Shown: piece after piece, positions 22,683 to 35,018 of the stretch
Layout of the letters: each line of letters starts with the position of its first letter
How positions within the stretch are numbered: the first letter of the stretch is position 1
NCBI GenBank assembly: GCA_000697355.1
Contig: JNEN01000814.1
Location: 54,143-118,142, forward strand
DNA length: 64,000 nucleotides
Direction of reading: 5' to 3'
Origin: Syncephalastrum monosporum B8922
Taxonomy: Eukaryota; Mucoromycota; Mucoromycetes; Mucorales; Syncephalastraceae
Translations under genes and position numbers: made by a program
Notes under the pieces: model-generated
What the model was told of the DNA's origin: nothing
What the model saw: the letters and a program-made list of their open reading frames with translations, nothing else
Databases searched by the model: none

Positions 22683-24040
22683 TTCAGAGGCAACAACGAT
22701 ATCGTTACGATGACTTACATGCCTACGAATTTATATGCCAGGCAATGAGCAACTGACCGTTCGCTAGCCGTAACCGTGGGGAGGTAAAAGTCAAAAACGA
22801 TCTAGCGTGCATGATCGTTGTTGCTCGTTGCTCAAGGAAAATCATTCAGACCCGTCCGTTGCCACCATATCGCATCATTTCCCCCACACACGTGCGTGTC
22901 TGTAGGGACGGATCACACGACTCAGCAAAAGCACAGCAACGGCACAACCGTCAGCAGAGCCACACATGAAAAATGTGCTCACTCCTTGTGTGCACTATAT
23001 ATATATATATTTGCGGGTTGTTGTTGCGGAGCGATATGCGGTATAAGGTAACACGGCAGGTAGAATATGAAAATGATGATATGCCGATCGATGGAAGAGG
23101 ACGAAGTATGACATTGGATTGCATAGGAAGACAGAGAAATATGAAAAAGTCTAACTGTCGACCTAAAATTTGACACGAATCAACGCATTCAACAGATCTC
23201 GTCATAGAGCTACCATGTGCGCAGCAGGCCTGTTTCATTACGTTTCTTGTGTAGCGAAGAGAGGGGGTCGTATGACTTCCATACCTTTATCAACATGCTG
23301 ATGGGCCCGATACAAAGTGAGACTACACAAGGACGAATAAAAAGAGAAACGTCTGAGCGTGTGTATCATTTTATCGACATAATGACATGCGAAGTGCTTG
23401 TTTTGTGTGTGTGCGTGTGATTTGGTATCCCGCGCAAAAGCAAAGTTCGATTGTGTCTTGTCCTACAAAAATAAGAGGGAAAGGGCGATCGCACTTCTTT
23501 TTCTTTTCTTCCTTGTTCTTCTCTTTTTCTTCCTCTTGTTCACGCCCTATTTTTCTTATCATCCGTCGGAGGAGGAACTCGCCTCTCAAGCGTACTTTAC
23601 TTGTCACGCACTTCGAACGCTTCAGCCCATACCTTTTCGCGCTACGCCAAACAAAAAACCAGTAAAAAAGCAAGCATCAGAGGCGGAACGTCAACAGACG
23701 ACGTAAAGGACATACCCGACACAGGACTTAAAAACCGACGTCCAACAAGAACAGAAAAAAAAAGAGGAGCTGAATCGAACTCCATTTTTTGTCCGACCTT
23801 AAAAAACCACACCACCAACCAACCAGGACTGCACGTAAACTTACGCTCACACCAACCTCGTACCTGAAAACACACGCAGCACGTCTTCACGTTTTCTTTT
23901 TCGCTCTCACTCCCTCGCTCCCTCACTCGCTCTCCCACACACACGTACAGAAATAAGATACACTCGACTACATCATCTCACGTCACATCAATCATTTCTT
24001 CTGCACTTGTTATTTACTACTTTATAATTGCTTCTCACCT
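22683..24040. other. Divergent intergenic region, DUF2235 / Rab
   Basis: About 1.36 kb between two start codons. It holds a TATATA run at 22998-23010, a long CT-rich tract at about 23490-23540 and many CAC/ACA repeats before the Rab ATG, as in a fungal promoter and 5' leader. Open frames in the CT tract are low complexity and not genes. Confidence 0.45.
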
Positions 24041-25047
24041 ATGTACACACATCAAAACAACGCAGGCGAACGATTGGAGGCCAAGGTCGTCATTTTGGGA
24101 AGCACAGGTTCGCATTAAGGAGAACAAATTGGATAGAGTTACATCACGGGAATGGCGGGCTTCGCGTCAGCTGAATGCTCATTCTTTTTTTTTTTTTTTT
24201 GTCAAGGTGTGGGCAAAACATCCGTCGTCGTTCGCTATGTGCAGAAGACGTTCTCCCAGAGCAGTACGTCTACCATCGGCGCTTCCTTCATGACCAAGAA
24301 ATTGTAAGAAGCGCTTATCTCTCTCCTCCGTCTATTTCGCTTCTCCGAACATTCTATGCTGAATTATAGACTATTTTTCTTTGTTTTCCAGGACCGTGGA
24401 TGACTGCCAAGTGCGACTGCAGATCTGGGATACAGCTGGACAAGGTAATCTTTTAATGGACAAGCTACGGGTGGATAAAACAGTGTATGTGGCTCTATGT
24501 TCATATCCATGTTAATGTAGAGCGCTTCAGGGCTATGGCACCCATGTACTACCGCGGTGCGCATGCCGCCATTCTGGTCTACGATATCACCTCTGAAGAA
24601 AGCTTTACAGACATGAACGCCTGGGTTGAAGGTAACAGAAAAAATAGAACAGTTGCGTTTTTTTGATATGACTGATCCATGGATAGAACTGAAAAAGAAC
24701 ATGGATGATGATCTGGTGATATTTATTGTTGGCAACAAACTCGACCTGGCTGTAGATCAGAGAGAAGTTCCGATAGAAAAAACAGAAGACTACGTCATGA
24801 GGGTACTCGATGGAAACTGCGACGTATACGAAGTATCAGCCAAAGAGGACGATGGTAGCTATGACGATGAGAAAGGAGAAAGGTGCGCTAACTCTATGGC
24901 ACGTTAGGTGAGATTGAGGAGCTCTTTCTTCATTTGACACAAACGCTGGTGAGTCGGGCATTCGGACGAGAACCGCCACCGCGGAGGTTGCAAAGCATCT
25001 GTGTCATGGAAGAGGAGCAACCTTTTTCACGTTCCAGCTGCTGCTGA
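24041..25047 (+). CDS. Rab family small GTPase (Rab5/22/24-like)
   Basis: Exons 24041-24107, 24207-24303, 24392-24444, 24521-24631, 24687-24854 and 24908-25047 encode 211 residues. G1 is GSTGVGKTS at residues 20-28, switch I has STIGASF, G3 is WDTAGQERFRAM, G4 GNKLDL and G5 [20 protein letters not shown] is the usual Rab block. The protein ends SSCC, a digeranylgeranylation site, so it should sit on membranes. The TIGASF switch points to the Rab5/Rab21/Rab22/Rab24 branch of endosomal or autophagic Rabs; I cannot fix the subclass. The insert [11 protein letters not shown] before G5 is longer than in Rab5. I chose the ATG at 24041 because it supplies the lead-in to G1. Confidence 0.92.
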
Positions 25048-26972
25048 TACCTTGCTACTTCGACGAGCTACCCTTTCTATATTCTTCTACATTCCCATAC
25101 CTATGTTCTCAAACCTTGTATTACGTCTTGTTTGTCACTGTACCATACTACTGACTTGTGTATTTAACATTTTTGTGCTACCCAAAAAAATACCGTCCCA
25201 TCGTTTGTGCGTGTTGTCTGTTTAACTTTCCTCACATAACTAGCCTACGAAATTTCGTTCCGAAATAATTCTTGTGGACTACACTTCACTGTCTTTTAAC
25301 ATACTTAAGCGTCCGGATCTGAGGTCGTCGATGCTCGCTCACGGCGCGTTTGCCACTGCTTCATCTGTGGCTGTGCAGCAGAATGCATTTTTGAGTCTCA
25401 GTTTCATATTATTAACCACAAGCACTTACCGATGGGCCCATCCATTTGGCGCAAGGCACATGTCTTTGGGGGAGGTAGCTTCAGCGGTGGTCCCGGCCAA
25501 CGACGGCTTAGGCTAGGGTTTGCAAGACGAGGAATTCAGGAAGCAGCGGAATTGAAACGTGTGTTAATGTCTGATATTCAATGTATAGATATGAATCTGA
25601 TTCACCTACGGCCAGAGGAAAAAGCGGAAAAAAAACACCTCTGGTGCGAGAGGAGCAAGCGGAGAGGGGGTGGAAGAGGCGCGAACGGAGGAGAAGACAG
25701 GAGGAGAGGCGACAAAGAAGACGACAAGTGTACATCAGAAGAAGTTTAGTGATGCCCGACAGGTATTCTTGACGCGACAACTAAATGCACACCGGTGCAG
25801 TGGGGGACGGGCAACCGATGTCAGAGGGACTTGGACGGACGCAGTGGTCTATGTTGCGCTTATTAGTCTATACTTGTAACCATAGTCCTTTCGTATGTAC
25901 TTGCCAGCAGGATGATTTGACCAGCGTAAAGAAAATAAGAGGGAAAGTAGACGTGGGAGAAAACAAGAGACCTTCTATGAGAAAGAGCACGCGTCAATCG
26001 CTATTCATGCAAGAACACGGGTCGGTTGCACCAATGGGAAAGGAGAAATAAAAGATAAGGACCTGACATGGATTGACGTCCAACGCTTGTTCGCGTTTCA
26101 AGGAATCCATTGGCCTGTTTTCCATCACGCGGTTCACGTCTACCAATGGGAAATAGAATCCCTATGAGAAGGGCCTTGATGCCATATGTGCTCCGCAGAA
26201 GACGTGTCAGATATCGAGATTTTCATCTGTCTTTTCTATACCTCGTTGAATGGCACGCGCACGATGATATGAAGGGGTAAGAAGAAACGCTGCAGCCGAG
26301 TCATCGTTCGAGATAATAGCGTATGGTCATACAATATACGTCAGCTAATGATAGCCACGTATACCTTTGGTAGAGCATTGCATAGGTCAGGCTTTATGGT
26401 TTCATATCATGCTGGAACATATAAAAGAATCCGTATCGGCCGTCGGTGTATGACATAAGAAAGCCAGCTTCACGATCTTTTTGCTGCGGTCATTCGTGAC
26501 CCTCCAAGCAGTGTCTTTTGCGGCTAAGAGTCGTACCCAGTTGATGATAGGAGCATCCATGAAAATCATGCTGCAAGGCTTTCCTCTATGTGTATGCAGA
26601 TATACATACCGTATACAGTATATAGATACCGAATGAATAAATGCAACTTGTATGTCATTAACGGGACGAGGTGTTAATGGTATATGTAGAGAACCCTATG
26701 AATTTTCGGAGCAAAGTCTTAACTATTTTTAGCAGATAGAGTGAATGAAGTGAAGGGATGAAGTGATATGTATGCAGTAAAGGGATCTCGACTTTGACTG
26801 AAAGATCATCTGAGCCTTTTTGAGCCAAAGTGTCCTAAAATAATGTGAAAGAGAAAAGTGTGACAGACAAGGTGTTCCGGTTTGGCATTCCGCGCGCCAA
26901 TTTTAGATCAATCCAGGCACCAACCACTTCTGTGTCCCTTTTTCTTTTGTTCTTTTCTGCCTTTCCGCAAAC
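25048..26972. other. Intergenic region with repeat copy R1
   Basis: Between the Rab gene and GOT1. The left half is repeat copy R1, listed separately. From about 26260 to 26972 I see only AT-rich sequence and the GOT1 promoter. Confidence 0.45.
25236..26260 (+). repeat. Dispersed repeat copy R1
   Basis: One of four diverged copies of a noncoding repeat of about 1 kb. It begins ATAACTAGCCTACGAAATTT and shares with the other copies the blocks GCGGTGGTCCCGGC (near 25490), GGCCAGAGGAAAAAGCGG (near 25610), GAGGAGCAAGCGGAGA (near 25650) and the GCACACCGGTGCAG region (near 25790). The right end is ragged. The open frames inside are rich in Arg and Lys because of purine-rich sequence and are not conserved between copies. 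Confidence 0.75.
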
Positions 26973-27639
26973 ATGATGTCGGATGGCCAAAGTAAATATA
27001 CGCTGCTCTTACACACTTCCTCATTGCGGCACTGAACAGGCTGTTTACGTTAGAAATTGGTGTGGGTTTGACCGCGTTTGGGGTGTTTTTCATGCTTCTC
27101 GGCGTGTTTCTCTTCTTCGACGCTGGCCTGTTGGCCATTGGCAATGTAAGTAGCAAACCCATCTACAGTTACAGTGATGTGTGCTAATGGCCTTTTTGTA
27201 ACAGATTTTATTTGTGTCGGGCATCACTTTGACGATCGGGGCCCAACGCACACTTTCCTTTTTCGCGCAGAAGAGCAAGATTCGCGGCACGATCTGCTTT
27301 GCTCTCGGCATTCTTCTCGTCTTTATCCGCTGGCCCATGTTTGGTATCATTGTGGAGTTATTTGGAATCCTAAATCTGTTTGGGTGCGTTAACAAAAAAC
27401 GGAAGGAACAGGAAAAGGAAAGAAGTGTTACTTATTCATATGCTTTTGGTACCACAGCGACTTTTTCCCGCTTGTCTTCGCTTTCTTGCGACGGCTCCCC
27501 GTGATTGGTTCTTTCCTGAGCCATCCTGGCCTTGTCCACGTATGCACGCACTATGTACTACTTTCAGGGTTATTCATGCCTTAACCGCGATATCTTGTAG
27601 GCTTTCGATCGCTTCACTGGCCCCGCTTTGCCAGTATAA
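26973..27639 (+). CDS. GOT1: Golgi transport protein Got1
   Basis: Exons 26973-26991 (19 bases), 27054-27145, 27205-27383, 27458-27539 and 27601-27639 encode 136 residues; yeast Got1 has 138. Four membrane segments are clear: [50 protein letters not shown] and the C-terminal [19 protein letters not shown]. The family block DAGLLAIGN is intact, and the end [12 protein letters not shown] matches the type. Got1 cycles between ER and Golgi on COPII vesicles and aids membrane traffic. The start exon codes for only six residues (MMSDGQ) plus one base. The gene lies between two inverted copies of the dispersed repeat. Confidence 0.93.
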
Positions 27640-29207
27640 AAGGTCAAAAAATGCTCCCGTCATGCATATTTCATAGATTCAGCGCACGCATTTCGAAATC
27701 CCACTTGCTTTGGCTTCACACATACACACTACATCTTCTTACTACCTATACGAAATACTATCTATCTATATATAATAATCTTAATATTCCGTACATCCAT
27801 AATTACATAAGCAAGACACAAAAGATCCCGGTTCAATTCCCGGGCAGGGCGTCTGGCAAAGTAGACAACTTTGAGACATCAACGGTACCTGACGCCAATC
27901 TTCATCAAGGTCTTTTCGCCCGTGTCCTTCGGTAAATGTGAACCGCGTGATGGTAAAGTATGCCAATGAATCCTCTGAAACGCGAAAGATACCTGATGTC
28001 AATACCTGTCAGAGACCATATCTTTGAGCTCTTTTTCCCCATTGGTAAAAACGTGGGTTGCGTGATAGCTTGGTTAGCCAATGGAACCTATGAAACTTGG
28101 AAAAAAGCTCGACGTCAATCCCTGTCAGGTCCTTATCTTTTACTTCTCCTTTCCCATTGGCACAACCCGCCCGTGTTCTTGCATGAATATCGATTGACAC
28201 GCGCTCTTTCTCATAAAAGGTCTTTTGTTTTCTCTCAAGTCTACTTTTCTTCTTCTTCTTCTTACCCTGGTCAAGTCTTACGCTGGCAAGTACATACGAA
28301 AGGATTCTGATTACAAGTATAAACTAATAAGAAGTGCAACACATAGACCACTGCGTTCCCATAAGTCCCTCTGCCACCGGTTGCCCGCCCCCGACTGCAC
28401 CGGTGTGCATGAAAGTAAGTTGTCACGTCAAGAGTACATGGTCTTGGACAACACTAACCTCCTTGTGAATCTATACTTAGCTTGCCGTCTTCTTGCTCGC
28501 CTCTCCTCCTGTCTTCTCTTCCGTTCGTGCCTCTTCCACCTTCTTTCCGCTTGCTGCCCTCACATCAGATGTTTTTTTTTCCGCTTTTTCCTCTGCCCGT
28601 AAGTGAAACAGATTCAGGTCTATGCATTGATTATGAGACATTAACACACGTCTTAGTTCCGCTCCTTCCTCGTTCTCCCTTTGCGTCTCTTTCTCTCCGC
28701 TTGCTCTCCCTCTCTCCTCTTCCCCGCTTGCAACCCACTAGCCGGCTATCGGTGGCCGGGACCACCGTCAAGACTTACCCCCCCCCCAAAGACATGTGCC
28801 ACTGCGCCAAATGTCTGCCCCACGCCCATCGGTAAGTGCTTTTAATTGACAATATGAAACTGAGACTCAAAAATGCAATCTGCTGCACAGTCTAGATGAG
28901 GTAGTAGTGGCCAACACGCCGTGAGCGTGTATGACGACCCCGGTCCCGGTGGCTGGTATGTATAATAAAAATGAAGGGTAGTCCACGAGAACTGATTTCG
29001 GAACAAAATTTCGTAGGCTAGTTATTTTAATTACTATAATAAAGCACGTTTTGATCTACGTGAAAAATGGAACAAAAAGGTGGATGCAAGTACCGTGGAA
29101 CAAGATTTGGTGGGTGTGTGGGTGGCAAATGAGCGTGAGTGTGTACAGCAGTAAGAGGTATTGGAGAGTGATGGATGATATAAATGGTACATGAGGATCA
29201 TCTTTTC
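27640..29207. other. Intergenic region with repeat copy R2
   Basis: Between GOT1 and the four-TM gene; nearly all of it is repeat copy R2. No gene is seen. Confidence 0.45.
27820..29025 (-). repeat. Dispersed repeat copy R2, inverted
   Basis: Reverse-oriented copy of the family. Its right end (28978-29025), read on the minus strand, matches the first 47 bases of R1 with only a few changes (starts ATAACTAGCCTACGAAATTT). The block at 28590-28650 is the complement of R1 near 25566-25630. The left end holds a tRNA T-arm-like stretch (CCCGGTTCAATTCCCGGG, 27827-27844). Inside are two or three diverged sub-repeats carrying CCCATTGG and ACCTGAYGTCAAT-like motifs (27890-28160). It is the longest of the four copies. 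Confidence 0.78.
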
Positions 29208-30282
29208 TTACGCCCTGGATCCATCGTGTGAGTGTGGCGGTTCTGAATATGAGCGCCCGTCAGAAATAGGCGTGTCTGGTACAGCAGTCTTTTCAGCGGC
29301 CGTCGGAGGGCCGGGTGCCGGATAGTTGAATCCACTGCTGCGGCGTACATTTGACGGGCTCCCCGGAGGCGGTGGTGTGCCTGTCGAGTGCCGGAAGGGT
29401 GAGCCTGTGCGATATCCATTGTCTTCATAGTAATCCGGGTATTGGTAGTAATTATAGTTGCTGTGTTCGGTACCGGCGGCATAAGCAGCAGGCGACACCT
29501 GTACCCCACTGCCATCATATCCTCGGAGTGGCGCAACTGGCGAGCCCATCGCCATAGGTACATCTGCCTTAAAGTCGTACGAATCGTAGTCGTTTTCGTA
29601 TATATCCTTGCGTGTCTGGATAAATACATAGAACGCCAAGACAATCCACAAGAAAGCAAGGACGATCGAACCCAGCCATGCACCGTTAATTAACCCTAAA
29701 ACACAATGAGCATAGGCTGCTACAGAAAGCTGAAAACTCACAGCAGCGGTTCATGGAGGTGTTGTTCGAATAGACCGAACAGTAGGTTGCCCAGCCTTGG
29801 TTAAAAGTGGAAGGCGCATCACTGTCGGTTCCGTTCGTCCAGGGCACAACACCGGCGCGTAGCGAATTGTACACTACAACAGCCACCAGCAAAGCGGCGT
29901 TGACGATGCTGAGGAACCGATCACCTCGAACAGTTTGAAAACTCGTCATACTCTGAAGCGTAAGGGCTAAAGAAGAAAGGAGCGAGAAGCCACCGCCTAC
30001 ATAATACAGAATGAACTATCATGCAAACCTATAAGTCATTTGATTATCGTCCCTTTCGCATACACGTACCGGGACATAGCCAGGCCACCAATTGGATACG
30101 CCTTGTGTATCATTGGCGTATTGCTGCAGTAAAATGATTTGTGCTTCACAAGACATGTTCCTTGGTCAGAACTGATATAAGCTTCCTTCTCTAGCCTTAC
30201 CAATATGGCATCCCAGAGTCCCAGCGCTTATTACGAGGACGAGAAGTCGTAACAGAATGAGCAGAAAAACTCGGAATCGCAT
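29208..30282 (-). CDS. Four-TM membrane protein, MARVEL-like
   Basis: Exons 30282-30201, 30143-30070, 30015-29742 and 29695-29208 encode 305 residues. Four hydrophobic segments are seen: FLLILLRLLVLVISAGTL, FILYYVGGGFSLLSSLALTL, FLSIVNAALLVAVVVYNSL and AWLGSIVLAFLWIVLAFYVF. An extracellular loop with NGT and NNTS glycosylation sites and paired Cys lies between segments 3 and 4. The cytoplasmic tail of about 140 residues is rich in Tyr, Pro, Gly and Ser (for example YNYYQYPDYYEDNGYR). This layout fits fungal MARVEL-domain proteins of the plasma membrane or eisosome type, but I cannot name a family with certainty. Exon 2 uses the acceptor GTGAAG at 30144-30149, chosen because the other acceptors break the frame. 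Confidence 0.8.
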
Positions 30283-33172
30283 GGTGATTCACTCGCGAAA
30301 TGGAGGAAAAGGAAAAAGTAAATGTCGTACGGAATAAAAAAAAAAGAGAGAGAGACAGAGAGAGAGGGAAAGAAGGAAAAGAAAAAGAAAAAAAAAAAGA
30401 GTGGAAGACGACAACAAGAACGCTGAAGAAACATTGAGCGACCATGGGTTCGGTGATACGACGAGCGCTTTCGGTAGCTTTTTGCGGTTACCGCAAGTTC
30501 ATGTAATGGCACCATCTTTACAGTTCCTACCTACTCTTCCGCCATAAAACACTACCTTCATGCTTATATTTCGATCTTCCCACACTTTTTCACCAGTGAT
30601 TCCACGACGTTTATCCCCCCCCTCCCATACTGCCTGACCACTTTATCAGCGGCGTAGCACACCCATTAGGGGGAATGGGTCTATTTCTTGTACAACCATT
30701 CGGCAATAATAACAGAAATGTTTGATGCGTGAAGAGTGGTTCCTTAAATAGTCAAATGCAATGCATTCAAGGATTGCTCCATGCTTAAACAAAAGCCTAA
30801 ATTTTGTTCCTTTCCCAATCTATTAACTTTGCTGTACCAAAAAGCAGTAGCGTTAAAGCATCCTAATGCAGTAACAGGATCACTTCCTTTACATAATATG
30901 GTAAAGATCCATTATCTTTCGATATGCCATAAACGTATTTTTTTGAGCTAAAAACTCCGTCGCAGACCAGAGATTAAGCCTTTTGCTCATATATCCTGAA
31001 TATATAGGACTCCAGACAGGCCATGGCACATGCGTATTCATTACTGCTTAGAAGTTATTATTTAACTGGAACGACTACTCTAGATAAAAAATTTATTTAC
31101 TACTTCGGTACCTACATCTTAAAAGCTCATATAAATGCATGAAGGTCTCATTTGATATACATATATAATATATGTGGGTTGCAATATTGATAGATGTATT
31201 CATTACGTTGTGGAGTCTGCATGTACAAGTAATCCGAGCAGCTACATAGTCAGAGTTTTGCAAGACCATGTTTAGCGCCATTTTGAATGCGAAGGTCGCC
31301 ATGGCGCATTAACACAGCTGGAAAGTCCCGTCTCAGTTGCTCTTCTGAATACGGACAATATTGCAAATATGTCAAGTATGTCCAGTACCTTCGCGGTAAC
31401 TTCATCTCCGTTAGAGAGAGTAGTCATCAATCTAACAAAATGCATATCGACTGTTAATGTTATGCTGCTTATAGCTTAGGCCTTACGTGTGTGATCAAGT
31501 TGACGAACTATTGATTTATATATCACAGGCATATTAACACTGTGTCAAACACTGTCTTGGTCTATATTCCACCTTTAACCTGTCGAATACGTGGATAAGA
31601 GCTCGATCTTGACGTAGTTTCTACTTGCTATATGACACGACAGCAGTCCTTTGCTATAGATGGGTACATTTGACAGGTATATCTTAAATAAAGCTGTTTT
31701 GGCGTGAAGATCCGTACCCACATATGCCGGCTCCAGAAAGCAAAAGTTGTTGAATATTGGCGGCAGCTGTTTCTTAATATGGGCAGCTTATCTCTTTTGT
31801 GCATGGTACGCAGGATGGCCCGCAAAATTCGAAGTGCGCGACTATTCTGCGAAACGAAAAGGTACAGGAGGTTGTAATGCTTGAATTAAGTATGTGTTCT
31901 TGTCGTCTTTGTTATTGATGTGTGAAACTGGTATACCTCATTTTTCTTGCAGCCAGAGCATTGTGTACGGTATATACGACGCATTACATACACTTTCCAC
32001 ATCTCGTATGTATTTGGATAGTGCCTTATTAACAGTTGGTTGCCCGAAGTTCCACTATTCTTTCGAAGTCCTCATTCTCGCCGGCTCTGCTGCTGTGGGG
32101 TAGGATGCTCCTACTATTATGTAGCCAGCTCTCAAGAATCGTCTACTATTGCTGGTGAGTCGGTTTGAAGAGACTCTGATAGAAGTCCGTAAATCAGCAA
32201 TACTCATAACAACGAAATATAATATGAGAGGAAATATTTAGGGTTCACGGAGGTGACGACAGGTTTACTTCATCGTAGGGAATGACGATGCAGGAATGGA
32301 ACAGACTGACCACATAAGCCTGCGACAATAGATGATTTTGGTGTATTAGACTTTTACGTGGTGATGCATCCATCGTATTTGCATTTCGCTGAGGGAACGC
32401 CTGCACACCAATTAGTCACGCGTCGGCAAACGCGAAAAAAAGCTTTCCGTGGTCATAAAATAGAGCCCAAATTTCAATTGGCATGCCATCCCCTGATTTA
32501 TCCAAGAAGTATCATCGCTTCAAATGCATTCATTCTCTTTACGAGAAAAATTGAGATAATCGAGATAACTGTACACAGTACTGTACTGAATGCTATCCAC
32601 GCCTTCATCTCACTGCGCGCACACATTTTCAATAGTAAGCACAGACCAACCAGTCGGTGTTTCAGAAAAGGGGGCATGGCGTTTTGGCCTGTATGACAGG
32701 AGGATGGGTATCATACAGGCTCAATAAAGCAGCTGCGACGATGAATTGTTTCTGAGAGCCACTGAGTCCAGACACTGGGAGCATTTGATCAATGTCGGAG
32801 CCGAAAAAATATTTTCTCATTCGATAGAACAGACCTCATTGTTGTCAGGCACAATTCATTTTACTTCTATCTTAATAGGCGACTCGAATGAATTAAGTAA
32901 GACCCAAGATATTTTTTTCTATTTCTCGATCGCAATGGCAAAAAAGAAAAAGAAAAAAATAAAAAAAAAAAGGACAGCAAAAAAGTTGAATGGTTACACA
33001 GGACGAGAAGAAGTGAGGAGTGACAAAGTGCAGTCGGTCTGTGGCATTGTTCCAGACACTGTTGTGACACAGGAGCATTGGACACCTAAAAGGGAAAGCC
33101 TATAAAAAGCTTAAGACACCACCCACGCCCCGTTCTTGCACCTCCCGTCCTTTTCCTCACTCGTTTTTCGCA
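30283..33172. other. 2.9-kb gene-free region
   Basis: The longest stretch without a gene. Next to the four-TM start it has a GA-rich purine tract (30340-30400). The middle (30.6-32.7 kb) is AT-rich and low in long open frames. Near the mannosyltransferase an A-rich tract (32938-32975) precedes the promoter. I see no family motif, tRNA or copy of the dispersed repeat. Confidence 0.45.
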
Positions 33173-35018
33173 ATGCACGCCCGGCAGCGTTCGCGGCTGC
33201 TTCGAACAATACCTTTTATTCTACTCGCCGCAGTCACTTTTGTCTTGTATAGCTTTCAATTCACACCTATCTTCCACAGTAATAAAGACCTGCATCGAAT
33301 ACAAGTGGAGGAAGAGGTCAAGATACAGCTGCAGCAAAAAGTCCTCGAGGAGCAAAGACAACGGGAGAGACTCCAATTCATCCATGAGCATCGTAGTGTT
33401 CTGGAGCCAGGTAAAGAGCCGTACCTGGTTGCCAATGAAGGCGACTAACTTTGTTATACACGCAAAAGTTGTTAGGGCTTCAGACGAAGGGATGAATCAC
33501 CTCGCTTTCACTCATAATATTGCTGTTCCTGTGCCAGTGAAACCATGGACAGGTACATCAATGGTTCGATAAGAAAGGAAAGAAATTACTCATATTTAAT
33601 TTAGACGAAGACAAGGCCATGTTACGAACAGCCTTGGGTCAATCAGTTCAAGCCGACCTGTTGACCTATCCCGAGAACGTTCCTGACTTCAAGTACATGA
33701 CATTCCAACAGCGCGTCTTCAAGGCTCTGTTCCAATACTTCGATCCGCTTATTGCGGCAGGTGATATCGATGTTACCACACACCCGGATCACAAAGACTC
33801 CTGGGACCTGTTCGTGCGCCTTGAGCGCACCCTGTACCCATGGTTAAAACCCAACTGGGATAACGCCTTTGACATCAACAAATCGACTCAAGGACGAGGT
33901 ATCGTTATTTGCATTGGAAACCACCAGTTTCAATACGCCGCAACAACTATCCGTGCCATTCGTGAAATCCTCAAATCCGAGCTACCTATTGAGGTTTTCT
34001 ATATCCGTGAAAATGACCTTACTCCCGAACGTCGCCGTTATCTTGAAACCGAATTTACCGACGTTAAAACACGAGCCGTGGTTGACTCCATCAACGACGA
34101 TTATACGCGCTTTGGAGGTTGGGCCCTGAAGCCGTACTCTATCTTGGCCAGCAGCTTCTCTGAAGTGCTTTTGATGGACGCCGATGCCTTCTTTTTCAAA
34201 CGCCCTGAAATCCTATTTGACGATGCAGGCTATCGCAAGACAGGCGCTCTCTTCTTTTATGACCGCACGCTTTTTGCCAACTGGCGTGTCGGTCGCGATT
34301 GGCTGTCTTCCTTTTTGCCGACGCGTAGCTCACTCGTTGAGAAGTCCCGTTGGTGGAAGTATACATCCGCTCACGAACAAGAGTCAGGGGTCGTTGTGAT
34401 CGACAAGCGGCGTACTCTCCTCGGACTGTTGGCGATCTGCAAGATGAATGACCACCGCGAACGTGATCTGGTGACATACAAGCATGTCCATGGTGACAAG
34501 GAGGTATGGAGCAGGATCAAAAAAACTCCTTGGCTGTATCTCACCCGAAGACTTTGCATACACAGTCTTTCTGGATAGGCTTCGAGATGATGCAGACGCC
34601 GTATGCCTTTTTACGCTCCTATGGTGCCGTCATTGGTGGCCTGGGCGATGGTGGTGCGGAAGATACTGTCTGTGGTAATCAACTCCATTTGGGTGTCGAC
34701 AAACAACCGCTTTGGTGGAACGGAGGCCTCTTGCGCGATAAAAACAAATGGCCTGGGCGCTATCTCACTTTTACTCATTATGCTGAGGGCGAGGACTGGC
34801 AGTTTGAGACATCCTGCATCAAGGAAAAGGATCGTATCCGCGAAATTACAGACGAACAGCGTAACTTGGCCATGAGCTATATTGATTTAGACAAACAGCG
34901 TGCCATAGACGAAGAGATGATAAATAACGGCACTTGGAAACCGACGCGTCACTCACCAGCGCGTGAAGCATCCAGATCACCAGACACCATCAATGACAAG
35001 GAGGAAACTACGCCTTGA
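33173..35018 (+). CDS. MNN1-type alpha-1,3-mannosyltransferase
   Basis: Exons 33173-33410, 33469-33552, 33605-34503 and 34566-35018 encode 557 residues. The N terminus is a type II anchor: a short basic tail (MHARQRSRLLR) and the membrane segment TIPFILLAAVTFVLYSF, then a coiled stem rich in Gln, Arg and Glu. The catalytic part has GIVICIGNHQFQYAATTI, FYIRENDLT, the donor-metal DxD in LLMDADAFFFKRPE, and SGVVVIDKRRTLLGLL, as in the Mannosyl_trans3 (MNN1/GT71) family. It would add mannose from GDP-mannose to glycoproteins in the Golgi. Exon 2 (84 bases) lies in the poorly conserved stem, so its borders are the least certain. The acidic and Ser-rich C terminus is not conserved. Confidence 0.9.

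Noticed and set aside
23398..23706. Overlapping open frames in the CT-rich tract before the Rab gene
   Set aside because: Phe/Leu/Ser low complexity from the pyrimidine tract; it fits a promoter or 5' leader.
25581..25770. Arg/Glu-rich open frame in repeat R1
   Set aside because: The frame is not kept in R2, R3 or R4; the richness in Arg and Glu comes from purine-rich sequence.
27770..27855. A tRNA gene ending in GGTTCAATTCCCGGG
   Set aside because: Only a T-arm-like piece is present. I could not form an acceptor stem, D arm or anticodon arm upstream, and there is no clear A box.
25236..29025. A single 3.8-kb transposon with terminal inverted repeats
   Set aside because: The inverted ends are real, but the interior holds the housekeeping gene GOT1 and no transposase, and the arms themselves are copies of a repeat that also occurs singly at 35.3 and 42.8 kb.
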